DNA of 64,000 nt from Chloromonas sp. AAM2 (Eukaryota; Chlorophyta; Chlorophyceae; Chlamydomonadales; Chlamydomonadaceae), in the NCBI GenBank assembly GCA_004335635.1, contig QAXH01006800.1:17613-81612 (forward strand), read 5' to 3'. Each line of letters opens with the position of its first letter. Within the stretch, counting starts at the first letter, position 1. The translations under genes were made by a program, and so were the position numbers. Shown here piece after piece: positions 10,701 through 23,421 of the stretch. The notes beneath the pieces were generated by a model, which worked only from the letters and a program-made list of their open reading frames with translations, was not told the DNA's origin and searched no databases.

Positions 10701-13700
10701 TGCGGAGCACATGCAAGTGGCGTGGGGCGTTCTCTTCTCACCCACGACTCAGCTCTTGCATGGACACGGCCCTGCGTTCAGTCTGTTACTCTCTGACTCC
10801 TGGTTTCTATGCGGAGTGTGATGGGGCACTGCTTCCCCTCTATCATCGCCCTCAGCCGGTCTGCACGGCACTTGACACATGCCTGTTCGAGTCATGAGCA
10901 GTACCGTGCCTTGTTTGCCTCACCAGTAGGGTTCCTTGCCCATCTCGTAGATCTCCCCCTTTGCCTGGCGGATCTCCTCCTGGGCCTCCTCAGGGACCTC
11001 CATGCGTACCTGGTCGCCTCCCTCTGCGATACCGAGCAGCAACACGCGCAACGGGCCTTCAATGGATGCTCTGTGTGTGTGTGTGTGTGTGTTACATCAA
11101 GGACGCTTTTTCTGAACAAGAACAAGCCAAAATGCACCAATGCAGCACTGAGCAACTGGTACTCAGCCGCTAGCAGCATGCACCTGTGTGTTGCCGCTGC
11201 TTTTGCAAGCTATTATTTGCAGCATTCAAGTGATGGATGCCCTGTGTGTGTGTGTGTCGTTTTGCATCTTGAGCGCTTTTTGCGCTATGGGATGGAGCAT
11301 TCAAATGATGGATGCATTCAAATGATGTAAAATGATAGCATGCAGCACTGAGCAGGTTGCAGCATGCACCAATGCAGCAACAGATATTCTCCTCATGACC
11401 CATGTCTGTTATGTAAAGCAATGCAGGAACGGCTGGTTGTTGTCAAGCACGTGTTCGTTCCAAGTTCCTGATGCAAGCCCGGTATCCAAGCATTGGCTTT
11501 GCTGCGCTCTTGTAACCAAAGGGCAATAATTCGTGCCTTGCCTTCTGTGCTCCAGGGTGCTGGGCCATTGTCACAGCGCACGAACAGGTACCGACAGACC
11601 AGGAAGTTCTGCATCCCAGGCTTGCGCCAGCACTTGAGGATACGGTACACGCCGTCGTAACGCACCTGTTGCATGTGTCACAGTCTAAGTTTAGCACGAA
11701 AAGGCCTGTGGACATGTGCGTGTGCATGTGTGCGGCGAACGCACGAAGGAGCGGCAGCTTGCCAGAACATTAGGCACACCCAACACTAGACAGATTAGGT
11801 TGACCATGGCACAGACTCCATTGCCACTGCTCATATCTCCAGGTGTGCGTAGTCGACCTCACTCTGAAAACTAACACATGATTATATCAGGCACTGCCCA
11901 AATGCAAAGCAACGCACCACCCACACTACCCACATGCCCGGATGCAGTGCACACGAAGATCTGGCAGTCCATGTTACCTATGTCTCACCGGCTGCTCTTC
12001 AGTGGGTGCATAGTTGGACCTCTTCTCCTTGTGCGAGCGGACCACTCTGACAGGCAGCCCGCGAGTGCAGCTGAGCATCAGCGCCTTGTTCATCTTGGTG
12101 AACTCCTGGTCAAAGGACTGATCCTGCGGGCCAGACAAGCAGGACAGTGACAGAGTTGTGATTAACACACGCCACATCAGAGGCATAAGGACCAGCTGCT
12201 TAACCGGCATACGTGCTGTTTAATTGCCACATGTGGCAAGTCAGGCATGCAGCTTTTGATTGGCATGTGGCATGCGAACAGTGGAAAACACAGCTGCCAG
12301 TCGCGCCTCACCTTGTTGGTCCTCTTGTTGCCTGAGAGGTCCCTGCCCCCTGAGCCCGTGTACAGGAACCACTCGCCCTCGTCCTTGTCATCCAGGTAGC
12401 CACCGCTCAGCACCACAGACTGAACAGGAATGAGAGCAAGAAGAGAAAACACGTCACATAAAGAACAGCCATGAGAACAACTGAACAGCAACAAGAGCGA
12501 CACAGCGGATCTCATGAAAGCATGTGCATTCAGGCCCGGACGACGGCCCTCCAGAACATTATTCGGAATGCTCTCGGAATGCTCACAGAAACATGTACAC
12601 CTGCCAGGGTTTGGCCTGGCATCACCGGGGCTGAGCAACTGTATGATGAGAACATGAACACAACAGCATGAGGTGCGGGTACACGGGGTTCATGAAGTGT
12701 GTAATGTACCATTCTTGATGTGCCTTCCATACCCTTCAGTGCGTACCTGTGCGCCCACTTCCGACTGTCCCGCAATGCCCGCCACGTGCGGGTAGTGCGC
12801 CCCCCACTGGCGGCAGTCCAGCCGGTCCAGCCAGTGGTCGCCCACAAGCACACCCTGAATGCATAGGGAGCAACACATGGTGAACAGGGTGTAGAGGGGC
12901 ATCTGGAGTTTGAGATATGAATCTGGAGTATCAGGTAAAACACAGGTAGCAAAGATGGTATTGGTTTTTTCGTGTGACCAGTTGCGGAAGCATTGTCATG
13001 ACCAGTTCCGAGTCTGCCCTCAAGTGTTCCAGCTTTGATGCAACATATGCTTGCACAGCCCAGACGCACCCGCTTCCGTTCAGGGTCGTACTCTGGGCCG
13101 ATGGGGCCGAAGTAGTCGTTGGGTGTGGTGACCATGATGCGGCCAGAGCATGCGTTGGCTCGCCCGTTGCGCACGGCACGGTCTGTCACAAACGCCTGCA
13201 ACATGCAGCGGGCAAGACAACATTGGATATCGGTGAGCTACACAGTGCCTTGCAAATGCGCCAGACAGACCAGCATCCCTGGGCCGTGCACCTTGCACAC
13301 ACAGCTGTGCAATGCCTTTGCAATGCAAGCTTTGATGTTGTATGTGTACCTCAGCACCATCTTCACTTGTGGGACTTGAAACATGCTGCGTCTTCACTTG
13401 TGGGACAATATACAGCTGTGTGGTTTATCAGTGTGCCACGGTCGTGTGCACCTGCAGCTCACCTCATCAGGCCTGTTGCTGTCATCCACACGCTTGGGCT
13501 CCTTGGCGGGGCCAGCAGCAGCCTGCGGAAGCATAGTTATGCAGCTCAGACTTGCAGGTTGGTCTACAACACTGCTCAGTACTGTCCTGCTGCGTCTGGC
13601 TCATCAAGTCGCATCTGTATCAATCCACCCCCATTCCACCCGCTGTATCCGGGATGTGTGCAGTACAGACTATCTCGTTTTGTGCAGCACAGGCCCTTTG

Positions 13701-14964
13701 GGTTTGTTAACAACATGTGCTGTGCACTATGCAGACCCCTGTGCTGCCGCTGGCAATGTCTGAAGGTGCTCCGTCAATCATGAGTGAATTGCCCCAAGAC
13801 TAGTCGCACCTTCACAGGGTTCTTCGCCAAACGAATCGCCACAGTGAGCGCTGTGTTGATGCTGCAAGGAGAGCAGGACACGTGAAGACACGTGACCAAG
13901 AGGTACATGCAACTTGAATCGGGTTGCAAGGCAAATGTGTGCGCTTTTTAGCACACTTCATCTTGGTGCTGTGGCATCCCAAGTCAGGTCCACCACAACC
14001 AACAATACACACCGAGCACACAAAGACATGGATTGTGAGGCGACAGACATGGACATACCGTGGGTTCTGGGCGAACTTGGATGGGAAGCCTGCCCTGCAA
14101 GTGGGGCAGGTCTTCTTGCCCTGGTTGGTCCACTTGTTGAAGCAGGCAAGGCAGAAGTTGTGCTGGCATGGGGCCTGCACGCACAAGTGTGGTCAACCAA
14201 GTGAACTGGCAGCCATGACTGTTAACGCAGTCATGCTCAGTGTTGATGCCTCACTTTGTGTTACAACGTAAATGCTTACCGTGACAGGCCGGTCACACAG
14301 GTCCATGCAGATGGCACACTTGAGGTTTTCATCCAAATTTGACACGACCCTCTCGCCTTCTGGCACTGCAGCGACAGTAGTTGTTGCTCCTGCGCAATGC
14401 CAAGTGCAGGACGGTGTTTTGAATGCCATAACTGCACCCCAATGCCATGGTCAGTATTCCCTGGTGCCCAGTCCTACACATGTTAAATCATCCATCCATC
14501 CATCTGACTGCCGAACTGCATCATTCATGTGCACATCGTAAGCAGCCCGAGTCAGCGGTGCAATTCTTGTCCCAAACCATGAATTGTCCCAAACCTTGGA
14601 GTAGACGACGACTTGGATACTTTTGAAAAACATTCAAATGTAGAGAAGGCAACAGCATGCGCAAGTTCAATGCACAAGCGTCTCCTGCCTTGATAACAAG
14701 AGCAAGTAGCAGCCTGCGCTTTTCCGCGCCCAGCTGTTTGTGCTCACTACTCCTGAGGCATTACTTGACTTTAGCTGGGTACGCACCTGCAGTTTCCTTG
14801 TCTTGCGACTTGGCTTCCGCCTTTGCCCAGCTGCCCATCATCAGCTCCTGACGCTTGCGGGACTTCTCAGCCTCGGTTAGTGTCTTGTCCAGCATAATAG
14901 CCATGATGGCCTTGCGCTTCTGCGCTTCTGCATCGGCTGAAACGGCTTGTTCCGTAGAAGCCAT
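7723..14964 (-). CDS. RING-SRA-RING ubiquitin ligase, ORTHRUS/VIM family (18 exons, 811 aa)
   Basis: Exons in transcript order: 14964-14787, 14389-14280, 14174-14059, 13861-13810, 13522-13463, 13195-13070, 12854-12747, 12419-12312, 12123-11989, 11665-11542, 11023-10924, 10605-10504, 9924-9827, 9666-9572, 9307-9240, 8977-8312, 8113-7996, 7794-7723. All phases close. Known family role: VIM/ORTH proteins bind methylated DNA through the SRA domain and ubiquitinate chromatin targets to maintain CG methylation in the nucleus. Domains: a basic helical N-terminus (about 1-75), RING 1 (CAICMDLC...CQHNFCLAC...CPTC, about 85-130), SRA (about 175-400, with [65 protein letters not shown]), RING 2 (CGACKNIL...CGHNFCKGC...CPSC, about 480-550), then a long Glu-rich/Lys-rich tail and a CUE-like segment ([20 protein letters not shown]). 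There is no N-terminal PHD finger, unlike VIM1-3 but like plant ORTHRUS-LIKE. Intron 10 uses a GC donor (GAAG|GCAAGG). It is transcribed divergently from the bZIP-like gene. Confidence 0.93.
10014..10450. repeat. Diverged intronic tandem duplication
   Basis: Inside intron 12 of the RING-SRA gene, about 150 bp at 10014-10165 is repeated about 275 bp further on at 10285-10450. Both copies share CTGCTACTGCTACCCAACCG, the following TTTTGTGGTATG, and later CCTTGACATC. A short GT microsatellite (about 9955-9976) precedes it. Confidence 0.7.
11041..11400. repeat. Intronic GT-rich tandem repeats
   Basis: Intron 10 of the RING-SRA gene holds two copies of a GATGGATGC/CTGTGTGTGTGTGTG module (about 11060 and 11233). 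Each is followed by a GCTTTTT-containing stretch. Repeated ATGCAGCACTGAGCA and ATGCACCAATGCAGCA words follow. No coding signal is present. Confidence 0.55.
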
Positions 14965-15276
14965 TCTGATGTTCTGCAGCTCTGGGTAGCTGGGCTTGGA
15001 ACGCAAATTCAACGTGACAGGCCGGTCTGTCGGTATTTGCGTACAAACGGCGAATGCCGGTATGTGCCAGCAATGGCCTTGTAATTGATACGGTGGCTGT
15101 GCTCCACAGCATGCCACTGTCGTGAACCTGGGCTTTGAAAACCCTTTTGAAACGCGGAAACGGCAATTTTTAATCTTTTTCCGCTAGTTGTTTCGTGTTG
15201 GCCCACACGAGCACACGACATGCCCTGCCATGCTGGTGGCAACTGAGAGCGGCTCCCTATCTGCACACTGAGCAGT
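14965..15276. promoter_or_regulatory. Shared divergent promoter region
   Basis: Only 312 bp separate the start codons of the RING-SRA gene (-) and the bZIP-like gene (+), so both 5' UTRs and promoters must lie here. This is inferred from gene layout; I see no specific factor site I would name. Confidence 0.55.
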
Positions 15277-18200
15277 ATGGGGGACACTATTGATGGAGCG
15301 ACTCTGCTTGGCGGCGACTCTGGCTTAGATGGCTTCCTGCAAGGATTAAATAACATGAATACAGACGCCTTGCTCGCAGCCGGGGGGCCTTTGGAGTTGC
15401 TGGACAATCCTACATCGCTACTGCCGTTTACGATGGACACTTGCCCCAGGCAAACAGCCGAGAGGACTCTGCAGGGCGCTACCGGCTCCAGTGATCTCTT
15501 GCAGTACACACATCAAGCGCCCAATGCAGGCGCGTCGCCTGGCGATTCCGCTGTTCCCGGTCAGTGGCAAACGGGAGATACGATCAACTCAAGTTCAACC
15601 ATCAAGCGCTCCAGGCAGCAGGCAGCTGAGGCGCAAGAAGATTCTGTACAGCCTCGCGCAACGACAAGGTGCGTTCTTTGCCGGCTTACAACTTTTTTTG
15701 CAACTTTTTGCCTGTGGGGAGCTCAGGGCTCAGCCTCGTCGTTCTTGCAGGCCGCCCAGACAGCGTAGGAAGCCCAATGCCCAGCTGGAAGAGAAGCCTA
15801 CGCAGCAAGCACAGCGAACAGCGAACACAAAGGAGTTACCAGGCGTGAGCCTGCATCAGGACACCCGCCCACGTCCTCATCAGCAACAGCTGCTGCCAGC
15901 ACACAATGGCTTGACAGGCAATGACCCCATGGCGTTCTATGGAGGTGAAAGAGCATATGCAGCATTATATATATGCAGCATTACGTGTTCTGCATTCCCA
16001 TATGCATGTGCAGAAACCCAGACTCTGCCATAGTGCATTGCTCAGGCGGTCATAAAACCCCTGTAACATGTGTTAAAACCCGTGTAACGTAGGTTTGATA
16101 ACACTCGGGGCGGTAGCTCCATGTGACACATCATCCAACATACACTGCTTCATATCCTAACTGTAGATCCCAGCACGTGCGGATCAACTATCTCGGAGTC
16201 GGAGCTGAAGCACGCGTACTGCAGCTCAGTGCAAGCGCTCAAGGATTACATCACAGTGGCCAATTTGTTGAGCTACGACATCCTTGGTGCGTGGTGCAGT
16301 GCGACACCTGGTTCACAGCATGATACAGATTTACCTGTACATTCACAGACATCTAGTCCTAAACCTTGTTGTCTTTGCTATCATGCTATTAGCACTTGTT
16401 CGTGTATGTGGCTCAGCTCAGCAGCCTAAGGCCATGATTGCAGAAGTGCTGCTGCTCTCTACACCTCAGATTATCATATAATTCATTTCGTTCTTTCCAA
16501 CGCAGGGAAGAACTTGCCTGAGAAGCTCACCAGGGACCTCAAAATGTTGATCCATCAGATCAGCAAGGTTTGCCTCCAGGCGATCAAGCCAGACACACCG
16601 CACGTCATCAACGTGATCAGCAAGGACTACACACAGGCAACCACCGTAGACTGGGAGCTGGACAAGGGGCACTGGGTCAACGTCATCGCCCACTTGCAGC
16701 TCACCGACAACCAGGTCCGGCATGATGAGATTGTTTGCCATGATGTGAGGTCAGCTGGTGCACGGGGGATCCAAATACAAGGAGGGCAGTGCATCTGAAG
16801 CGCTGCAGGCAATCAGAGGATCTAGCTTTGAATGTGTTGAGAACAGTGTGAATGTGCTGGGTGTTCATCAGGCTGCTCTGCCAAATGATTCTGCCGAATT
16901 GGTTGGTGTGTGAGCTGTGCCCCTTGCAATTCAGCTCCAACCTGGCAAAGTTATCCCCATCGCCAAGCAGGCCATGATTGCTGCCGCTCCATCTGACCTG
17001 GCACTGGCATGTTTGTACCGCACAGGTGATGGCAATCCTGCGAGCCCGGTCCATGCACGTTGACAAGCTGATGGGCATGTACCAGGAGCGTTCAGCACTG
17101 GCCCAGCGCGCACTTGAGATGGCGGCAGCCAGCTGCACTCAGGGCAATGCACGCCTGGGCGTGGAGGATCACAGCATGATGGGTGTGCTCATGCGCCATG
17201 GCTACCTGTACTGTGCACGCAATGTCATTACGCTGCATCACGTGCTAGAGCTCATGAAGGTGGGCCTTCATAGATGTGGGTCAAGCACTTGCGTGGTGTG
17301 CGACACACTGGGCATGAAGGGAGTTGTATTCAGCAGGAACCCAGGCACACTCAGCATGGCATCACAAAGTGCATTGGGCCATAGCGGCCAGCCTTACACA
17401 GCCAATTGATTACATATTCACAGACCACTGCTTGAAGACGTGAGTACAGAAGCTGGGATCTCTCCTCTGCTGTCCTTGTGCTGCGCAAGTCGCAACGCAC
17501 GCTGTCGCAACGCACCGTGTGTGTGTCGCTTGTCAAACATGGTGCATGACATCACGATCCATTGCATCATGTTATGGCAGGCGTTGCATGCTGGGCACAG
17601 CCATACTGGCATCAGCCCCTGAGCCATGACCTGTCTCTTGTGCCATGATGACAAGCACTGATGGCTTTTGCACTTGCCATTATGCTGCTGCAGGACAGCA
17701 TAGCACGTGAGCAGCGTGTTGTGATGGAGCTGTTCCTCAAGGTGGTGTACCAGGTGCTTTCGCCTGTGCAAGCCGCTCTCTTTGTGGTCGAGTCCTTCCC
17801 TTATCACTGCGATGTGTTGGCGCTAGGCAACGTGCTCTCCATGATGTATGGGTCCAAGATGGAGGCCATGGCAGGCCCGCTCAGCCCGGATTTTGGGATC
17901 TTTGGTGAGTCACTTGTCCTGGCAACATGCTTGCCCAGCTTTGCGCGGTATGGGTGTGTGTGCGTTGATTGGTCATGCAAGTTTGGCATGGGAAGTGAAG
18001 GGCAGGTAGCGGCTTCGTCAGCATATCATGACGTTGTGTGCATTTCTGCGTGCCCGAAACATCAGTATCTATGCCAGGGTGCACCAGCACCAGGCCGGCT
18101 GCACTTCCATGTCATGTCAAGCCCACATGCACATTGCATGATCACTTGATCTGCACGTTTGGAGATGTCGCCCCTGACATCTTTCGCCTGCTTGTTGCAG

Positions 18201-20686
18201 GTGGTGGCATCACAGGCACGTCCCTACGTTCTACATCAGGCACGCCAACAGATATTCTGGGCCGAGGGGCCGGCCAAAACAGCTCGGGGATAACTGGCGG
18301 GGGCTTTGGTGGCATGCCCATGCAGAATGGCCCTCATACGCCCAACGGCATGTTCAATCCTATGCCGAATGGCATGCATAAGCAGACCAACGGCCCATTG
18401 CAGAACGGCATGCCTGGCAGGCGAGATGGTTTAGCGCGGCTTCGCAGCTTTTTGGACACAGCTAGCCAGTCGTCCGGCATGCCAGGCCCAGATGCCACAC
18501 TCGGCGCGCTCAGTAATGGGCTGCAGAGCTGTGTACAGAGTCACATGGGGATGCCCAACGGGACTTTACTACAGGGCTCAAGCAGCGTGCACGGCCCAGA
18601 TGCCCTACCTAATGGCTTGCCGATGCAGGGATCAGGTGCCAGGCCTGGGAGCGTGATGGGAATGGATGGGCTGTCAGGCCTGCCCAGCCAGGGCCTGCCC
18701 AGCCGGCAGCTACAGAGCTTGCCAAGCCAGCAGCTACAGGGCCTGCCCAGCCAGCAGTTGCAGAGCCTGCCCAGCCAACAGTTACAAGGCCTGCCCAGTC
18801 AGCAGTTGCAGAGCCTGCCCAGCCGACAGTTACAAGGCCTGCCCAGTCAGCAGTTGCAGAGCCTGCCCAGCCAGCAGCTACAGGGGTTGTCCGGCCAGCA
18901 ACTACAAGGCTTGCCAAGTCAGCAGTTGCAAGGCCTGCCAAGCCATCAGCTGCAGGGAATGCCCACCCAGCAGCAGACGCAGGGCATCGGCAACCAACAA
19001 CAGCTCCAAGGCATGGGAGGCCATCAATTCCAGGGCCTGGGCAGCCAGCAGCTACAAAGCATGGGCATGCAAGGCGTTCGCAGCATAGGCTGCACGCAGC
19101 CAGCCAGACATGGCTTGATGCATGGAGCCAACGGTATGCTGAACTCACCACGACTAGGCATTGACCCTCTCATGGATGGCCTGCTCAGTGATGGCCGCCC
19201 TGGTAGCCTTGGTGGGGCCAATGGGGTCAGCAGTCGTGCCGGCCAGCCACGCAATCTGGGATCTAACGGAGGGCTGCCTGCACTGCTACCTTTGGATTTG
19301 AATGGAGGCGAACAGAGCAAGGGCAGCAAGGGGCGGTCGGAAGGGGATGCAGTGGCATCTGCTTCTGGCGTGAACGGCAGCGTGACCACTCCTGAGGCCA
19401 ATGGCACGCTGCCATCAGGCTACCCCGGAAGCCCGGCATCCTCTAAGGCCAACCGACCGTCACGAGCCGGCGGCAACACGACACAACCAATGCAGGGCTG
19501 GATGGGGCAAAGCCCGCATGCCAGCATGGCGGATGGAGGCAGCGGGGGCCGGCAGCCGAACGGCAACATGCCCACAGTTTTGCGCACAGCGCTGTCTGGC
19601 CAGGCTGAGGGGCCCTTGGGACGCGTCAGTGCTGATCTTGCTGAGGCTTTTCGTAGCTTCAACAGCGGAGGTAGTGGCGGGGCAATGGCTGGCATGAACG
19701 GGCCGCCCTCGCCTGGGCTTGCAGGCAACATTGGGACGGGAGTAGACTTGAACTCTCTGGGACTGGGCATGCTTGGAGGGCCTTTTGACATGGACATGCA
19801 GGCCATGGGCGGCATGGATCTGCATGGATTGCGTATGGAGGCACGCCATGCAGCTGGCGCACAGGCGCACGGCCTGCCCACACCCACAAACACCGACACG
19901 GGTGGGGCACGCAAGCAGCAGCAACAGAAACCGGGTGGCAATGGGATTCCTCTTGGGTCTCCTGAGCTACCTCAATCTGCCAAGTCTTTTTCCATGGGCG
20001 GCCAAGCAGCCAGCTCTGGTACGTTGCACCATTCTGCAAGCCTGTACACAACTGCTAGCTGAGCATCTGATAACGTAGCTGCACATTCCATGGGCAAGGT
20101 ACATGGCACAGGCCTAATCAGTGCACATACTAAACTGTTAGGATGAATCCTGCCCAGCCACACACTCGCCTGCTTACATTGCCATCTGCACAACTACCAT
20201 TCATTTCTTTACGTGTCTTTGTCAACTAGGCGGATGAACACGGAAGTGAATACTGAGTTTATGCATGAGCTGGCAGACCATCATGCGTACCCTCACATCT
20301 GCCATGTCTACGCAGGCATGCCAATGCCACAAGGGTTATGGCCAGGGACAGGCCATGTGGGTGTGCTGAACATGGGCAACGGAGGCACCGCTAATGGTGC
20401 TGGTGGTGGTTCCGGTGCTGCTGGTATGAACGGCACTGCTGGTATGAACGGCTTGGGTACCAGTGGGCTGCCAAGCATCAGCGTGCCGCCAAAGAGCATG
20501 CCGGTGCCTCCATCCATCAGTGTGCCACCCCCGGTATCAAGCGCGAGCGTCGGACGTCAGGGTGGTAAAGCGGGATCAGGAGCGGCTGGGCTGCCCGTCA
20601 TCAGTGTCCCCAGGGAGCCGGGTCCCCTGGGGTCCTTGGATGCAATGCATGGCAGGGTACTGACGGAGGCTCTGGCAGGCAAATAA
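15277..20686 (+). CDS. Large putative bZIP-like regulator with low-complexity C-terminal half (8 exons, 1182 aa)
   Basis: Exons: 15277-15668, 15751-15944, 16167-16286, 16506-16714, 17026-17259, 17694-17904, 18201-20018, 20316-20686; all phases close. Seen: an acidic N-terminus (MGDTIDGATLLGGDSGLDGF), a basic patch across the exon 1-2 junction (RPPRQRRKPNAQLEEK), a helical central region with motifs such as HWVNVIAHLQLTDNQ, MGMYQERSALAQRALE and VLSPVQAALFVVESFPYHCD, then about 650 residues rich in Gly, Met, Gln and Asn. These include an 8-residue repeat and PPxSISVPP motifs. The centre resembles the region that follows the bZIP domain in many green-algal bZIP proteins (family knowledge, not searched). 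The basic region lacks the clear N-x7-R signature, so a DNA-binding bZIP is uncertain. A nuclear transcriptional regulator is my best inference. Confidence 0.7.
18690..19075 (+). repeat. Coding minisatellite, 24-bp unit (GLPSQQLQ repeats)
   Basis: Within exon 7 of the bZIP-like gene the protein repeats an 8-residue unit, (G/S)LP(S/G)(Q/R)QLQ, more than a dozen times and then degenerates. Gly and Ser alternate at the unit junction, giving a 48-bp higher-order period. The repeat keeps frame, so unit gain or loss would be tolerated. Confidence 0.9.
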
Positions 20687-22445
20687 GCCTCAGTATACGC
20701 TGCCCTAGCTGGCAAGACAGGTTGTAGGACTCGGATCTTGAATTCACCTGCACGGGTGACAGCAGGCATCAGTCACCAGACATGTGTTGTTGGTGCATAA
20801 CGCACTAGCATAACCCTTTTGCTCTGCTTAGGTCGGAGGTTTCACAGCATATGAGAGAGTGGAAGCAAGACAGCAGGAGCAGGAGAAAGGGACTCATCTG
20901 TTCAGATGCAGCACCATAGGCGCAACGGCTATCGTTTTTATGTTTGATGTGTTGCCCGCATTGCTTTCACTTATCACTGTACTTTCTGCATCAGGCACCA
21001 TTGCTGGTGCACGTAGTCCGTGCTCAGCTGAGTGCAAACCGGACCGGGTTCAGCATAAAACAGTTTCAGTGCGCTACTCGTCCTGCCATGGCAGTGCTTG
21101 TAGCAGCTTGCTGTTCTGCTCATGTCAGTCCCACACCGCTGCATGCTGCACTGCTACAACGTTGCTCCCATTGTTCACACCTGCGACGATTTTCTTCATC
21201 CTTTGACATCCCATGTTCACGTCACAGGCTTCATCCCGGTCAAAAAGCATCCCACTCTTTGGCGCTTTGAGCTGGTCTTGTATCAGACCCTGATGGAAGG
21301 CTTGGACTGTGTACCAGCCCCTGGCTGCCACTGTTGTGACATATCTGGTGACCCGTGGCTTTCAGAAGGCCTGCCATTGAATCCATTCAGGACAGCCTTA
21401 CACTGGCATTGGTTCTGGTGCTTCCATTATTCATGTGTCTGTTGCCCAAATCCATGGCATTCACTGGTATGGAACAGTTGGTGCGTCACAATGTGACTCA
21501 CACCTGTCTGCCATTGAAGTGTTGCCAAGCTTCAGTTCAGTAGGATTGTCTGTGCTGCTGCAGCCTGTTAACCAGGGTAGATGATCATCTGAGGGAGATG
21601 CAAAAGGTATATGATTATGATAAGATGGCCCTGAATTAAGACACATTCTGTTTGTGCCTGGCAGTGTTTCAACCTACCGGTACCTGAGACTTGTTACAGC
21701 CATGGGTCTGCTTGAGCGTAAGGCGTTGTACCAAATGAGCGCATGACCAACTGGCTGGCTGACTGTGAGCTGTTGAGGTATGCCCCTAGGGCATGTACCT
21801 CGAATGGGCTACCACTGCCCATTTACGTGTTTGGCAGCAACATCTTCATGCATGCGATGTGGTGTTCTGCAGCCGTGCTTGGACCTCATACTGAGTGAGT
21901 GGCAACATTGGTGTGCTTTGCACCGCGCCACATCTTTTGCGGTCTCGTGATGATAAATATGGAAGAATTCAAGTAAATTATATGACACCTGAACATGTCC
22001 ACTGGCCATGTTTTAGGTGCCACTTTTTTGTTGCTGTTGGAGCAATATGCTATGGAACTGCATGTGACCCACCTCACGGTGTAAGCATGCTAACATATGA
22101 TGAGTTGGTGAGCCCATCCTATGATTACACTGATGATGACATCCAGACGCATGTACACATCATTCTGGCAGCACACAGGAACAGGGCTGTGCAAGATAAC
22201 AGTTGTTTGCCATCCCAACGCCATCTGCATGCATGCCATTGCTTGCTGCATTTGGTGCGATTTTGAGGCATTGTGTTGGCTATGTTGATGGACCTGAAGT
22301 GCAGGAGGGCAACCCTAGTTATCACAGTCTAGTTGTGTTGATTCAAGTAATCTTGATGAAGGCTTCCAATGCGAGGCAAGTTTGTTGTTGAAGTGCTGTA
22401 CAGGATACGGAATCACAAGAATACTGTTTCAGGCTTAAAGAAAGA

Positions 22446-22782
22446 AAAGGTGTTTGCCAGTTCTGGGACAATTTGACGGGTTCATGTGGTGACTGTTCGT
22501 GTGTCCTGCTGTATTGACTGTTGGGAACTATTGTGTGGTGAAAACTCGCTGTGGTCATGCCGCGTGTGCGTGTGTGTGTATACAGAGTCTGTGTGTTGGT
22601 CCACAACCAAACGAACAGGGCGTGTGTGTGGTACACGGTACAGTGCTACTTCTGGGACATGCTGTTGTGCGTGGACGCGAAAGAAATGGCTCACACTTGC
22701 TCCACACAACGGGCACTTACGACACCGGTTCCAGTAGTACTCCCAGGAATTGTCCCAGAACTGGCAGACTTTTTTTTGTCAG
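22446..22782 (+). mobile_element. Short inverted-repeat element (MITE-like), family copy 1
   Basis: The left end reads GTTTGCCAGTTCTGGGACAA (22452-22471) beside an A-rich flank. The right end carries the reverse complement, TTGTCCCAGAACTGGCAGAC (22750-22769), beside a T run. About 200 bp of interior beginning TTTGACGGGTTCATGTGGTG is shared with the element at 24.3 kb. No intact transposase is present. The outer A/T run makes the exact boundary and any target duplication unclear. Confidence 0.65.
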
Positions 22783-23421
22783 ATCCTAGTCTAGCAACGC
22801 TTGTGATGGAATTACTTGACAGTGATGTGTTTGTACTGATGACTATACTTGTTGAACGTCCAGGACAGCTTTTTGACATGGAGGTTTCGTGCCGACGCCT
22901 GGAAACACACATAGAAACAGGCAGGACGGTAGGTGCGTGCACATTTGACGGGCTTGATGCCCTCCTTTCACGTGAGCCATGCGCATGCGTTTGCACTGTG
23001 TGGTAGCTTCCAAGCCGTTGTGTTTCGGGCCGTGAGTTGAATACATTTCAATGTAAGATGGGTATCTTGGCCTTTAATCCCTACCTTAAGTTCTGGTCTA
23101 ACTTCAACAGACCGCTATCCTGCCAATGATTCAAGGAGACTGCCAAAAAAAGAAGCACAATGTCATTCCAATTCCAGTGTAACACAATGGTATTCCAATT
23201 CCATATAAACATAGCAGCCTCTTCAGCCAAAAGAACAACCCATAACAATGTCAAAAGTATGGCGAGTTGTATGCCATGAAAACTTGTGAGTCACCACCAA
23301 GTGTTGGAAGGTGCCCAAACGCAGCAACACCCTCGAAACTGCTTCACAGTCCTCTGTTCTCATGTTGATCAGTCTGGCATAACCTATCCTTTTGTTGACT
23401 TGCTGCGTGACTAAGCCTGAA

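Noticed and set aside
16935..16949. Extra 15-nt exon (LQPGK) between exons 4 and 5 of the bZIP-like gene
   Set aside because: It keeps phase but needs a poor donor (GTTATC). Joining 16714 directly to 17026 is also in phase and gives a better conserved-looking sequence.
18609..19151. 180-codon minus-strand frame rich in Ala, Gly and Trp opposite the bZIP-like gene
   Set aside because: It is a shadow of the in-frame 24-bp repeat on the plus strand.
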